Shown here: positions 1-7,211 of the stretch, piece after piece | How positions within the stretch are numbered: the stretch's first letter is position 1 | How the letters are laid out: each line of letters starts with the position of its first letter | DNA from: Chitinophagaceae bacterium | Lineage (GTDB): Bacteria; Bacteroidota; Bacteroidia; Chitinophagales; Chitinophagaceae | DNA: 15,037 bases | Assembly: GCA_947461645.1 (NCBI GenBank) | Contig: CANHMN010000016.1 | Coordinates: forward strand, 1 to 15,037 | Reading direction: 5' to 3' | Notes under the pieces: model-generated | The model's database searches: none | What the model saw: the letters and a program-made list of their open reading frames with translations, nothing else | Told to the model about the DNA's origin: nothing | Made by a program: the position numbers and the translations under genes

Positions 1-260
1 AATCTAAATGCATGTTTTCTCATTGGAACTACAACCCAAGTGAAATTCCCATTTTGAAAAGTCTTTACCGAAAAATCAATATTGTCAGAAAATGAAGTGG
101 TGATGGCAATAACCTCGTGTCCTCTAACCAATAATCCTTCAATGATATCCGATAAAAATGGAGCACCGAAATATCCTTCGGGAAGCAAAGAATCATCCTC
201 CATGTTCAAAAGCTTGGCAGTAAAGGATTTGTGTGTTGGGGCTATTATGGCTATTTTCAT
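1..260 (-). CDS. Glycosyltransferase, family 4-like (N-terminal part only; cut by window edge)
   Basis: The first 86 residues are visible, starting MKIAIIAPTHKSF at the ATG read from 260 to 258. A short beta strand (KIAIIAP) is followed by a segment reading GAPFLSDIIEGLLVRGHEV and then IAITT. This is the acceptor-side Rossmann fold opening of GT-B glycosyltransferases of the WbuB / family 4 kind, in which the enzyme searches for an open glycine-rich loop and an RGHEV strand end. It lies 43 bases after the flippase gene on the same strand, so it is probably the next gene of the polysaccharide operon and would add a sugar to the lipid-linked repeat unit in the cytoplasm. The sugar donor and acceptor cannot be told, because the C-terminal nucleotide-binding half is outside the window. 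The glycosyltransferase call is fairly safe; the exact family is an inference. Confidence 0.75.
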   Translation of the reverse strand, partial: MKIAIIAPTHKSFTAKLLNMEDDSLLPEGYFGAPFLSDIIEGLLVRGHEVIAITTSFSDNIDFSVKTFQNGNFTWVVVPMRKHAFR

Positions 261-303
261 TGACGTCGGTACTGATTACTTCAAATTTTCAGGATTACGA
301 ATA

Positions 304-1689
304 TCATTTGTTCCAAATTCCGTTGGCTTTATGATTCACAATTTTATGGTATTGAATAGGCAACAAAACGGCATGAGGAAGCAAACAGATAACAGTTGCG
401 AGAATTACACCCGACAAACCCATTTCCATATACTTTCCGAAAAAAACTGCAAGAGGTATATTTATTGCAGACATCACAACGATTGTATACATCTGCAATC
501 TTATTTTTCCTGTACCATTTATAAAATAGGTGAATGGAGCATAAGCATTGTAGATTACAAAAAAAACAGCCATACTAATAGTTAGTTGAAAAGGCACATC
601 AATACTATCACCAACCCAAATTGAATAGAACCATGGTGACAAAAAAACCATTGCTGCAACAACAATTATTCCGGATAGGCTAATGATCGTAAGATTACGC
701 ATGGTTTTCTTAATCCATTCAAAATCACCTTTAGTATAGGCATTTGTGATGGAAGACCAGAATGGTGTAAGCATGATAGATAGAATCATGTTTACAATTG
801 AAAAATACTTGTAAGCTATATTATAAGGAACCACAGCTGCGGCACCAAAAAGCTGAGTGATGATAAAATTGTCTGTTGTAAATAAAATGACTCCTGCTAT
901 TTGTATAACAAAGAAACCCATTCCTAATCCAAAAACATCCTTAAGACAGCCGTTTTTCCAAAACTTGATATTAGGTAAATAATAATGATATTTTCCTTTG
1001 AAGGCCCAAAAGTTCAATATCATTAAAACAACAACAGGAACGACTGAAACGATGAAGCCGTATAAAAAAAGTGAACTTTTTGAAAACACATTTAAAATGC
1101 AAATGGCAATTAGTCCGGTCAATTGAATAATAAAATTGACTTTCCCCTGCATGGAATGGTGCTGATCGGCCGTATAAATCGTAGTCACCAATTTTAAAAC
1201 CAGTTGAAGACAAAATAAACCAAATACAACGGGCATAAGCGAACTCAATTCCATTCCTATTTCGTCAGACACATTAAACACCCTACTCCAATCAATAAAA
1301 CCATTAGCAATAACAAAAACTGTAAATAAAAGTAAACTTATTGCCAAGACGGTAAAAAAAGTAGTACTGACATAATACCGGGCTGAAACAAAATTGGATT
1401 GAGCAACCGATTCAGAAAATTTATTTCTCAGTCCGTTTCCCAGCCCAATATCAAAAAATGTGAACCACGCAACAAAAGCGTTCAAGGTAAGCCAAACACC
1501 ATAATGTTCATTATCTAGGTATTTGATGGTTAGAGGAATAACCAAAAAGCCAATAACAATACTACCTCCTTTGTATAAAAAAGAAAACAAAACGTGCATC
1601 GAAATATTCCTGGTTCTGTCACTCTCGATGTTCAGTTTTTTGAATAAAGAGTTACCGATAACCTTAACTATATCAACAACTCTGTTCAT
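304..1689 (-). CDS. Wzx-type polysaccharide repeat-unit flippase
   Basis: A 461-residue polytopic membrane protein of the MOP superfamily (PST/Wzx branch), the usual length for this family, with about 12 to 14 hydrophobic segments from residue 32 onward. Family-like signatures are GGSIVIGFLVIPLTIKYL in the first helix, the loop FDIGLGNGLRNKFSE after helix 2, and TTDNFIITQLFGAAAV near the middle, as in O-antigen and capsule flippases. It would move undecaprenyl-diphosphate-linked oligosaccharide units from the inner to the outer leaflet of the inner membrane for Wzy-type polymerisation. Its place directly after GDP-fucose synthase (16 bases) and before a glycosyltransferase supports this over a multidrug-efflux MATE role. 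The substrate cannot be predicted. Starts at the ATG at 1689; the ORF is complete. Confidence 0.88.
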   Translation of the reverse strand: MNRVVDIVKVIGNSLFKKLNIESDRTRNISMHVLFSFLYKGGSIVIGFLVIPLTIKYLDNEHYGVWLTLNAFVAWFTFFDIGLGNGLRNKFSESVAQSNFVSARYYVSTTFFTVLAISLLLFTVFVIANGFIDWSRVFNVSDEIGMELSSLMPVVFGLFCLQLVLKLVTTIYTADQHHSMQGKVNFIIQLTGLIAICILNVFSKSSLFLYGFIVSVVPVVVLMILNFWAFKGKYHYYLPNIKFWKNGCLKDVFGLGMGFFVIQIAGVILFTTDNFIITQLFGAAAVVPYNIAYKYFSIVNMILSIMLTPFWSSITNAYTKGDFEWIKKTMRNLTIISLSGIIVVAAMVFLSPWFYSIWVGDSIDVPFQLTISMAVFFVIYNAYAPFTYFINGTGKIRLQMYTIVVMSAINIPLAVFFGKYMEMGLSGVILATVICLLPHAVLLPIQYHKIVNHKANGIWNK

Positions 1690-1705
1690 GATTATTCAGG
1701 TAAAA

Positions 1706-2656
1706 TTAAATTTTTACTTGTTTATATCTTTCGATGTTTTCGCAAAACCAATCATAAGTAATTTTAATGCCCTCTTCCAATTCTACTTTTGCTTTCCACC
1801 CTTCGTTGGCCAAACGTGATACATCCATTAGCTTTCTTGGTGTACCATCAGGTTTTGAACTGTCCCAAAAGATTTCACCCTGATGTCCGACTATACGCTG
1901 AATCAGAAGTGCCAGATCTTTGATGGCAAGGTCTTTCCCTGTTCCGATATTGTAAATATCTTCCTGCAAATCATTTTCAAAAGCAAAAACAATACCATCT
2001 GCAAGATCGTCCACAAAAATAAACTCTCTCATTGGTGTCCCAGAACCCCACAACACAACCGTCTCGTGATTGTTAGTTTTGGCATCATGAAATTTCCTGA
2101 TCATAGCAGGAAGCACATGAGAAGTAAGCAAATCAAAATTATCCTCCATTCCATAGGCATTGGTAGGCATGAGTGTTATGAACTGCTTTCCATATTGTCT
2201 ACGAATGGCTTGACAGGTTTTAACTCCCGCTATCTTGGCAATGGCATACCATTCATTCGTTGGCTCTAGCGATGAGGTTAATAGGTACTCTTCCTTTATG
2301 GGTATGGGAGCATGTTTGGGATAAACACAGGAACTGCCTAAAAAAATAAACTTCTTTACATCAAAGTTCAAAGAAGCATCCATTAGATGTTGCTGTATAA
2401 ACAAATTGTCGCTGATGAATTGGTAAGGATAGTTATTGTTGGCAAGTATCCCACCTACTCTTGCTGCAGAATCAATAACATATTCTGGGCGCTCCTGATT
2501 GAAAAAATCGTTTACTTCAGCTTGCTTCCTCAAATCCAATTCCGTTGAGGACCTGACAACAACATTTGTATAGCCCTTTGAAATTAAATTTCTGTAAATA
2601 GCTGACCCAACAGTACCTCTATGCCCCGCCAGAAATATTTTTGATGATTTATCCAT
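1706..2656 (-). CDS. fcl: GDP-L-fucose synthase
   Basis: A 316-residue extended short-chain dehydrogenase that turns GDP-4-keto-6-deoxy-mannose into GDP-L-fucose by 3,5-epimerisation and NADPH-dependent reduction in the cytoplasm. The N-terminal NADP-binding loop reads GHRGTVGSAI (residues 11-20). The catalytic set is intact: Ser108/Ser109 and Cys110 in LGSSCVYPKH, Tyr137 and Lys141 in the YxxxK motif, and His180 in DLLTSH. These sit one residue on from the E. coli enzyme's Ser107, Cys109, Tyr136, Lys140 and His179. Family hallmarks SAARVGGI and MREFIFVDDLAD are also present. The usual PTNLYGPNDNFD stretch reads PTNAYGMEDNFD here, a small deviation. It lies 20 bases after the Wzc-like gene and 16 before the flippase, implying fucose or a fucose-derived sugar in the polymer. 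The preceding enzyme, GDP-mannose 4,6-dehydratase (gmd), is not in the window. Confidence 0.95.
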   Translation of the reverse strand: MDKSSKIFLAGHRGTVGSAIYRNLISKGYTNVVVRSSTELDLRKQAEVNDFFNQERPEYVIDSAARVGGILANNNYPYQFISDNLFIQQHLMDASLNFDVKKFIFLGSSCVYPKHAPIPIKEEYLLTSSLEPTNEWYAIAKIAGVKTCQAIRRQYGKQFITLMPTNAYGMEDNFDLLTSHVLPAMIRKFHDAKTNNHETVVLWGSGTPMREFIFVDDLADGIVFAFENDLQEDIYNIGTGKDLAIKDLALLIQRIVGHQGEIFWDSSKPDGTPRKLMDVSRLANEGWKAKVELEEGIKITYDWFCENIERYKQVKI

Positions 2657-2676
2657 ATGATTAAAAGAAATCTATT

Positions 2677-5064
2677 TTATTTTTTGTTCCTTCGAAAACT
2701 GAAAATCTTTTTTAAGAATGACCTTTTCTTTTTTTCCTCATCAAATCCATAACCATAACCGTAACCATATCCATAGCCATAACCTCCGTTTTGTTTTTTA
2801 ACATCATTCAAAACAAGATAAAGATTACTTAGTTTTTTATCCCCATAATACTCATTAACAGTCTCCAACGACTTAAGGAGAGAAAAATTACATCTAGATA
2901 AATACAGTATGGTGTCACTGTATTTTGAGATAATTTGGGCATCAGCCACTAAACCTAATGGAGGCGTATCAATAACAATCAAATCAAACATATCAGATAA
3001 TTTATCAAACATGTTGTTGGTTGAATTTGACATCAATAACTCTGCCGGATTGGGTGGTATAGGGCCTGAACTCAAAAAGTAAAGGTTATCATTCTGGTTA
3101 AGTTTGTGGATATAATCCTCAACATTACCGTTGTTGACAATAAATGTGGTGTAGCCTTTCGAGTTATCAAGATTCAGAAGTTTGGATAATTTAGGCTTTC
3201 TTAAATCCATTTCAATAAGCAAAACTTTTTTTTGTGCTCTTGCATAAATCAGTGCAAGATTGAACGAAACAAATGATTTACCCTCTCCAGAGACACTTGA
3301 TGTAACCACAATCTTGGAACATTTGTTATTCCCCAAAACAAAAGTCAGGTTAGTTCGCAGTTGCCGGAATTGCTCCGATATGACAGATCGACCATCTTCA
3401 TCTATTATGATACCATCATGAGAACTGTGTCCTATTTCTCCTATAATAGGGCAATCTGTCAACCTCAGTAAATCATTTTTAGAGTTCACTTTATTGTTAA
3501 ACAATCTTCTGATGAATATCCAAAACATCGTAAAAACAAAGGATGCTATAACCCCAAGTAAATAAACGATTTTCTTGTTTGGGGTAAACGGCCTGTATTC
3601 AGATTTTGGCCCGTCTATGATAGTGGCATTGGAAATGTTGGATGCTTTTGAAATTGCAGCCTGTTCCTTTTGCTGAAGTAGAAACAGGTATAAAGCCTGT
3701 TTAACCTCGCGTTCCCTTGAGAAGTTGATATAAGTTCTTTCAGTAGAGGGAAGCGAAGCTATTTGTTGGTTTATTTTGGTATTTTCAGTTTCAAATTTAT
3801 TTTGTGTGATAAGCAGTTCTTTCTGTTGACTTCTAAGGTTCTTTATCATATCGTCCTTCACCTTACCTAACTGCTGATCTATATTTTTTAGCAGGGGATT
3901 TCCTTCCTTTGCAGTCAACATTACTTTTTCTCTTTCAATGACAAGTGCATTGTAGCTGTTCAAGAGTGCAAGAAAAGAGGGTTGATTGTTAGACAAATAA
4001 GGAATTATTTTTTTATTGCCATCCTCAATAATTGAAATCATGTTATTTACAACGCTCAGTTGCACCTCAGCTTCCTTGGATTTGTTGTAGTAATTGTTTA
4101 CGTTTTCTATTAATGCTTTGGATTGATTAGGAATATCAATTATCTTATTTCTTTCCTTGAAATTCTGAAAATCACCTTCAATGGCATTTAGATCATTTAC
4201 CACGATGTCTATTCGATCAGACAAGAATTGAAGGGTGCTGTCTATGATTCTGTTTTTCTCATTGAGGTTTCTATCCATATAGGCCCCAATCAAGCTAGAA
4301 AGCAAATTTTCTCCTTTGCTGGGTATGGCGGAAATGTATTCAATGCCAATAACAGAGGTTTCCTTATTGGTTACATCTATGGTAAGGTTCGAAGATATTT
4401 CTCCTACTGTCTGATCAATATTCCTTATCATAAATGAATAGGCTTTTTGATCAAACCTCAAACCTTTCTTTTGGAGAATAAAATCTCCCTTGTCATTTCG
4501 AATACGCTCGCCAAAAACATATTTACGGGGACTGGGGTCATTTTCTTTTGTCAGTAAAAAAGAATTGTCATCATCTGAGATTAAAACCTTGTAGCTGGCT
4601 GGACGAATGGAATCCAATTCAGAAAGATATTCAACTTCGAAAGGCATGTCATGAAACAACTCAATATCATTCACCAATCCTGTACGATAGTATTGAATGT
4701 AGTATTTGTTGTTTTTAACAATGTTGTAGAGCAATGTGTTTGTCTCTAGGATTTCTACCTCATTGGCAACATTATTTTTGACGCCAAAGAGATCACCGAA
4801 ATCTTTTATCAGCCCTGAACCTAAAAGTGAACTGGGTCCCGAGTTCTTTTTCTCATCCTGAACAAGAACTTTAGCGTGAATTTTAAACTTAGGGGTTGTA
4901 TACCTTAAAAAAAGGAAGGAGGAAAAAAGCAAAAGAATCAATACGATCACAAAAAAAGTAAAATTCTCCTTGAATTGATCGACAAGTCTTTTAATGTCCA
5001 AAACATTATCAGGCATGTCGTCGATGTCAAACTTTTTTTTATTATCGTATTCAAATGTTTTCAA
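2677..5064 (-). CDS. wzc: Wzc-type polysaccharide co-polymerase and bacterial tyrosine kinase
   Basis: A 795-residue inner-membrane protein with the full Wzc layout. A Wzz domain is bounded by membrane helices near residues 35-54 and 499-518. Between them lie a long periplasmic coiled-coil region and the LPSTERTY signature (about 438-445). The cytoplasmic BY-kinase domain follows: the EQFRQLR oligomerisation motif (564-570), Walker A SVSGEGKS (590-597), Walker A' LLIEMDLR (615-622) and Walker B LIVIDTPP (695-702). The Lys-rich C-terminus carries six GY dipeptides (761-772), the expected cluster of autophosphorylated tyrosines. In the family, cycling of this phosphorylation sets polymer length and export together with a Wza-type channel, encoded 10 bases upstream. 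The first Asp of the usual Walker A' DxDxR is Glu here. Starts at the ATG at 5064. Confidence 0.95.
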   Translation of the reverse strand: MKTFEYDNKKKFDIDDMPDNVLDIKRLVDQFKENFTFFVIVLILLLFSSFLFLRYTTPKFKIHAKVLVQDEKKNSGPSSLLGSGLIKDFGDLFGVKNNVANEVEILETNTLLYNIVKNNKYYIQYYRTGLVNDIELFHDMPFEVEYLSELDSIRPASYKVLISDDDNSFLLTKENDPSPRKYVFGERIRNDKGDFILQKKGLRFDQKAYSFMIRNIDQTVGEISSNLTIDVTNKETSVIGIEYISAIPSKGENLLSSLIGAYMDRNLNEKNRIIDSTLQFLSDRIDIVVNDLNAIEGDFQNFKERNKIIDIPNQSKALIENVNNYYNKSKEAEVQLSVVNNMISIIEDGNKKIIPYLSNNQPSFLALLNSYNALVIEREKVMLTAKEGNPLLKNIDQQLGKVKDDMIKNLRSQQKELLITQNKFETENTKINQQIASLPSTERTYINFSREREVKQALYLFLLQQKEQAAISKASNISNATIIDGPKSEYRPFTPNKKIVYLLGVIASFVFTMFWIFIRRLFNNKVNSKNDLLRLTDCPIIGEIGHSSHDGIIIDEDGRSVISEQFRQLRTNLTFVLGNNKCSKIVVTSSVSGEGKSFVSFNLALIYARAQKKVLLIEMDLRKPKLSKLLNLDNSKGYTTFIVNNGNVEDYIHKLNQNDNLYFLSSGPIPPNPAELLMSNSTNNMFDKLSDMFDLIVIDTPPLGLVADAQIISKYSDTILYLSRCNFSLLKSLETVNEYYGDKKLSNLYLVLNDVKKQNGGYGYGYGYGYGYGFDEEKKKRSFLKKIFSFRRNKK
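2749..2784 (-). repeat. Degenerate hexamer tandem repeat coding the tyrosine tail of Wzc
   Basis: Six tandem 6-base units, on the plus strand ATAACC, ATAACC, GTAACC, ATATCC, ATAGCC, ATAACC. On the coding strand they give (Gly-Tyr) six times, residues 761-772 of the Wzc-like kinase. Three units are identical and the others differ by one base. Each unit is two codons, so gain or loss of a unit keeps the frame and changes the number of phosphorylatable tyrosines. Confidence 0.9.
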
Positions 5065-5074
5065 CCGAGCAGAA

Positions 5075-5941
5075 TTAATTGATTCTAGTAAACAATATAA
5101 CCAACAAGGATAAAAATGAAGTGGCGATAGTGATGTATTTTGCCTGCATCAAATCAGATCCTGAAACTTTGGTCTTGTTTGGTTCCACGTAAATAATATC
5201 ATTAGGACGTAAATAGAAGTAGGGCGAGGAAAAGATCTCTTTTGAATTGAGATTGATTCTTACCGCAACCTTACTTTTGTTATCATCCTCTCCTTGCCTT
5301 ATCAACAAAATGTTCGTTCGCTTACCGAAGACAGTTAAATCACCTGCCATGCCAATTGCCTCCAAAAGGGTAATACGTTCATTGGGAACAATGAAATTAG
5401 AAGGCTTGTTCACTTCCCCAATAACAGTGACCTGAAAATTGGCAAAACGAACATCAACCGTAGCATCCTTGAAAAAGTTTTCTGTCATTTTTTTAATTAA
5501 AATCCTTGTCTCTGCGGTAGTTAATCCAGAAATTTTTATTTTACCGATAATAGGTATTTCAACTTCACCGCTATCATCTACCAAATATCCGCTGCTGTTG
5601 TTTAATGAACTTCCAGCATTTGCGTTTGAATTATTGGCCATTGAAAAGGAGGAAATATTTCCTGAATTCAACAACTTACTTAAGCCTGGATCTATAGTTT
5701 GAATGGAAATAAAAATCAAATCGTCTTTCTTTATTTTCGGACTTTTATATTCGGCCAATTGAAGTGATACTTGTGACGCTGTGTCACTTATATCTCTGAA
5801 ATAAGCTATTTTTTTGTAATCAACACAAGATGAAAACATCAAAAAAAACAAGGAAGAAAATACAAGAATAAATCCAAGAGATCTGGAAGTATAATCCTCT
5901 GACTTTATTGTTTTATTTGCTTGTTTAAAAAATATTTTCAT
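5075..5941 (-). CDS. wza: Wza-type outer-membrane polysaccharide export lipoprotein
   Basis: A 288-residue protein of the OPX family, which forms the channel carrying capsule or exopolysaccharide across the outer membrane. A basic N-terminus is followed by a hydrophobic segment (about 23-37) ending FSSC, so Cys39 is the likely lipidation site, although Phe at -3 is a loose lipobox. The polysaccharide-export domain spans about 66-170, beginning PKIKKDDLIFISI and including DDSGEVEIPIIGKIKISGLT. An SLBB domain follows at about 170-253 (VTVIGEVNKPSNFIVP, then ITLLEAIGMAGDL). A hydrophobic C-terminal helix (269-286) probably crosses the outer membrane, as in Wza. It is shorter than E. coli Wza, with one SLBB domain rather than two, which I recall as common in Bacteroidota. 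It begins the polysaccharide operon, 10 bases ahead of its Wzc partner. No alternative in-frame start before the signal segment is apparent. Confidence 0.92.
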   Translation of the reverse strand: MKIFFKQANKTIKSEDYTSRSLGFILVFSSLFFLMFSSCVDYKKIAYFRDISDTASQVSLQLAEYKSPKIKKDDLIFISIQTIDPGLSKLLNSGNISSFSMANNSNANAGSSLNNSSGYLVDDSGEVEIPIIGKIKISGLTTAETRILIKKMTENFFKDATVDVRFANFQVTVIGEVNKPSNFIVPNERITLLEAIGMAGDLTVFGKRTNILLIRQGEDDNKSKVAVRINLNSKEIFSSPYFYLRPNDIIYVEPNKTKVSGSDLMQAKYITIATSFLSLLVILFTRIN

Positions 5942-5985
5942 CCGTTAAAATTGATTGATTCGTGTTAAATACCAGAATCTAAACT

Positions 5986-6004
5986 CTTTAAAATTTCTTT
6001 AAAG
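5986..6004. repeat. Perfect AT-rich inverted repeat before the polysaccharide operon
   Basis: CTTTAAA, five bases, TTTAAAG. The 7-base arms are perfectly complementary. It lies 45 to 63 bases upstream of the Wza-type start codon and about 30 bases past the stop of the PorP/SprF-like gene. There is no T-run after it in the direction of transcription and the stem has few G-C pairs, so it is not a good terminator. It could be an operator or chance in AT-rich DNA. Confidence 0.4.
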
Positions 6005-6010
6005 AACCTA

Positions 6011-6026
6011 CCTCGTTTAGACAAGG
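6011..6026. promoter_or_regulatory. Imperfect 16-base palindrome, possible operator
   Basis: CCTCGTTTAGACAAGG is close to its own reverse complement: six of eight position pairs match, and the others are C/A and T/G. It lies in the 91-base gap between the PorP/SprF-like gene and the Wza-type gene, next to the AT-rich inverted repeat at 5986-6004. A dyad here would suit a regulator of the polysaccharide operon, but no protein partner is known and no clear TAnnTTTG element was found in this gap. Confidence 0.25.
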
Positions 6027-6032
6027 AATAAA

Positions 6033-7022
6033 TTAATCAAAAGAAATGTCTTGATAAACAAGCGATATTCCAAACTGAGAGATGGAATAATATTTTTTGT
6101 TTATAGGGAACTCATAACTGAATCTTGTTGTCAACTCAGGAATCAATGAAACACCGACAACGGCTGTCATTGATTTGGCAGACCTTAAAAACATACCCAA
6201 GGAATATTGTGTTCCAACTCCAAGCCTCTCCCAATTTAATCCGTAAAGGGTTTCATGGATTTGCAAGGAATCTGTTTTTGAAACTGGAGCATACCTAACA
6301 AATAAACCTTCTTGCCAAGAAATCTGCTGAAGTTTTACAGCATTCATTTCATTAATGTTGAACCTTAAAGAAGAATTAAGGGTGAGTCTAAATCTCTTTC
6401 TCACACCGGTTCCCGCAGACAAAATATCATCATCAGGGTGTGAAAGATTGAAAATAGCGACACCAGTTTCAAAGTCAAAAAGAGGTCCTGAGTGTTTATA
6501 ATTAACCCCAGCGTTGAGATTTATGTAGTTTTTTTTGTAAAGATTTGAATCTATTGATGCAAAATCTCTTTGAATATTAAAAGCCCTTACATCTAGTATA
6601 GGATCATAGTTACCCTTTGACTTTTGAAAAGAACCACTTATGAAAGAGGCTTGTGCACCAATACGCAACAGATGCTCATTGCTTTCGTTAAAATTAATAG
6701 CTTTTACTAAAGACAAACCTACGTAGGTACCAGACATTGCAAATTTGCTAGAACCACTTGTCATGGCATTTAAACCAAATGCCCATTTTGAACCTTCTCC
6801 TAAATTAAATTCAGCACTAAAATTTGAACAACTGTTTGTCAAACTATCTTTACGCATCTGATTGTAAAATCCCCCAACACGTATTTTACCATTGTAATTT
6901 CCAGTATTGGCCGGATTTAACAATAATGGCATTTGCTGGTATTGAGAAATTCTAGGATCTTGAGCATTAGCTATACTAACACTGGAAAGTAGGATTATTG
7001 ATATTAAAAATACCCTTAACAT
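6033..7022 (-). CDS. PorP/SprF-family outer-membrane protein (type IX secretion-associated)
   Basis: A 329-residue protein with a clear Sec signal peptide: hydrophobic residues 5-15 and the site ANA before QDP, cleaved after residue 20. The mature N-terminus, PRISQYQQMPLLLNPANTG followed by NYNGKIRVGGFYNQMR, is the hallmark opening of the PorP/SprF family. The rest alternates short strands with glycine-rich and aromatic turns, fitting an outer-membrane beta barrel. Family members support type IX secretion or surface anchoring of large adhesins and usually sit beside an adhesin or a gliding-motility C-terminal-domain protein. Here neither neighbour is of that kind: the polysaccharide operon lies downstream and miaB is divergent. 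It may therefore be an orphan paralogue, or work with a distant partner gene. The family call is good; the specific role is unknown. Confidence 0.85.
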   Translation of the reverse strand: MLRVFLISIILLSSVSIANAQDPRISQYQQMPLLLNPANTGNYNGKIRVGGFYNQMRKDSLTNSCSNFSAEFNLGEGSKWAFGLNAMTSGSSKFAMSGTYVGLSLVKAINFNESNEHLLRIGAQASFISGSFQKSKGNYDPILDVRAFNIQRDFASIDSNLYKKNYINLNAGVNYKHSGPLFDFETGVAIFNLSHPDDDILSAGTGVRKRFRLTLNSSLRFNINEMNAVKLQQISWQEGLFVRYAPVSKTDSLQIHETLYGLNWERLGVGTQYSLGMFLRSAKSMTAVVGVSLIPELTTRFSYEFPINKKYYSISQFGISLVYQDISFD

Positions 7023-7038
7023 AAATAGACGATTTTTA

Positions 7039-7046
7039 CAAAGTTA
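7039..7046 (-). promoter_or_regulatory. Candidate -7 promoter element for the PorP/SprF-like gene
   Basis: TAACTTTG on the minus strand matches the Bacteroidota -7 consensus TAnnTTTG exactly and ends 17 bases before the start codon at 7022. The nearest upstream TTG on that strand is 26 bases away, longer than the usual 17 to 23, so the -33 box is weak or absent. The leader would be only about 10 bases. Confidence 0.4.
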
Positions 7047-7136
7047 ATGATTTTGTACTGCATATTACATTCCAAGCATTTGAAAATTAATATAATTTGA
7101 TTCCCTTATTCGTTTACAGTTTTACAACAATGACAA

Positions 7137-7169
7137 TTTGTCGCCTTTGCCTTATTTTGTTTAATTTTG
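7137..7169 (+). promoter_or_regulatory. Bacteroidota-type promoter for the miaB operon
   Basis: TTTG at 7137-7140, a 21-base spacer, then TAATTTTG at 7162-7169 match the -33 and -7 (TAnnTTTG) consensus of Bacteroidota housekeeping promoters. Transcription would start about 5 to 8 bases after 7169. That lies downstream of the TTG at 7167 that opens the longest miaB frame, so translation must start further in, at the ATG at 7212. Confidence 0.65.
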
Positions 7170-7211
7170 CATACCCGCTTTCATCATTTAGCCAAAAAGA
7201 AAAAATTCAAA

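Noticed and set aside
82..585. A 167-codon open frame on the plus strand
   Set aside because: It lies antisense to the glycosyltransferase and flippase genes, resembles no protein family and is Cys/His-rich as shadow frames often are.
1883..2269. A 128-codon plus-strand frame inside the GDP-fucose synthase gene
   Set aside because: Fully antisense to a gene with intact catalytic motifs; no recognisable domain.
5986..6004. The inverted repeat as a terminator for the PorP/SprF-like gene
   Set aside because: The stem has only one G-C pair and there is no T-run after it in the direction of transcription.
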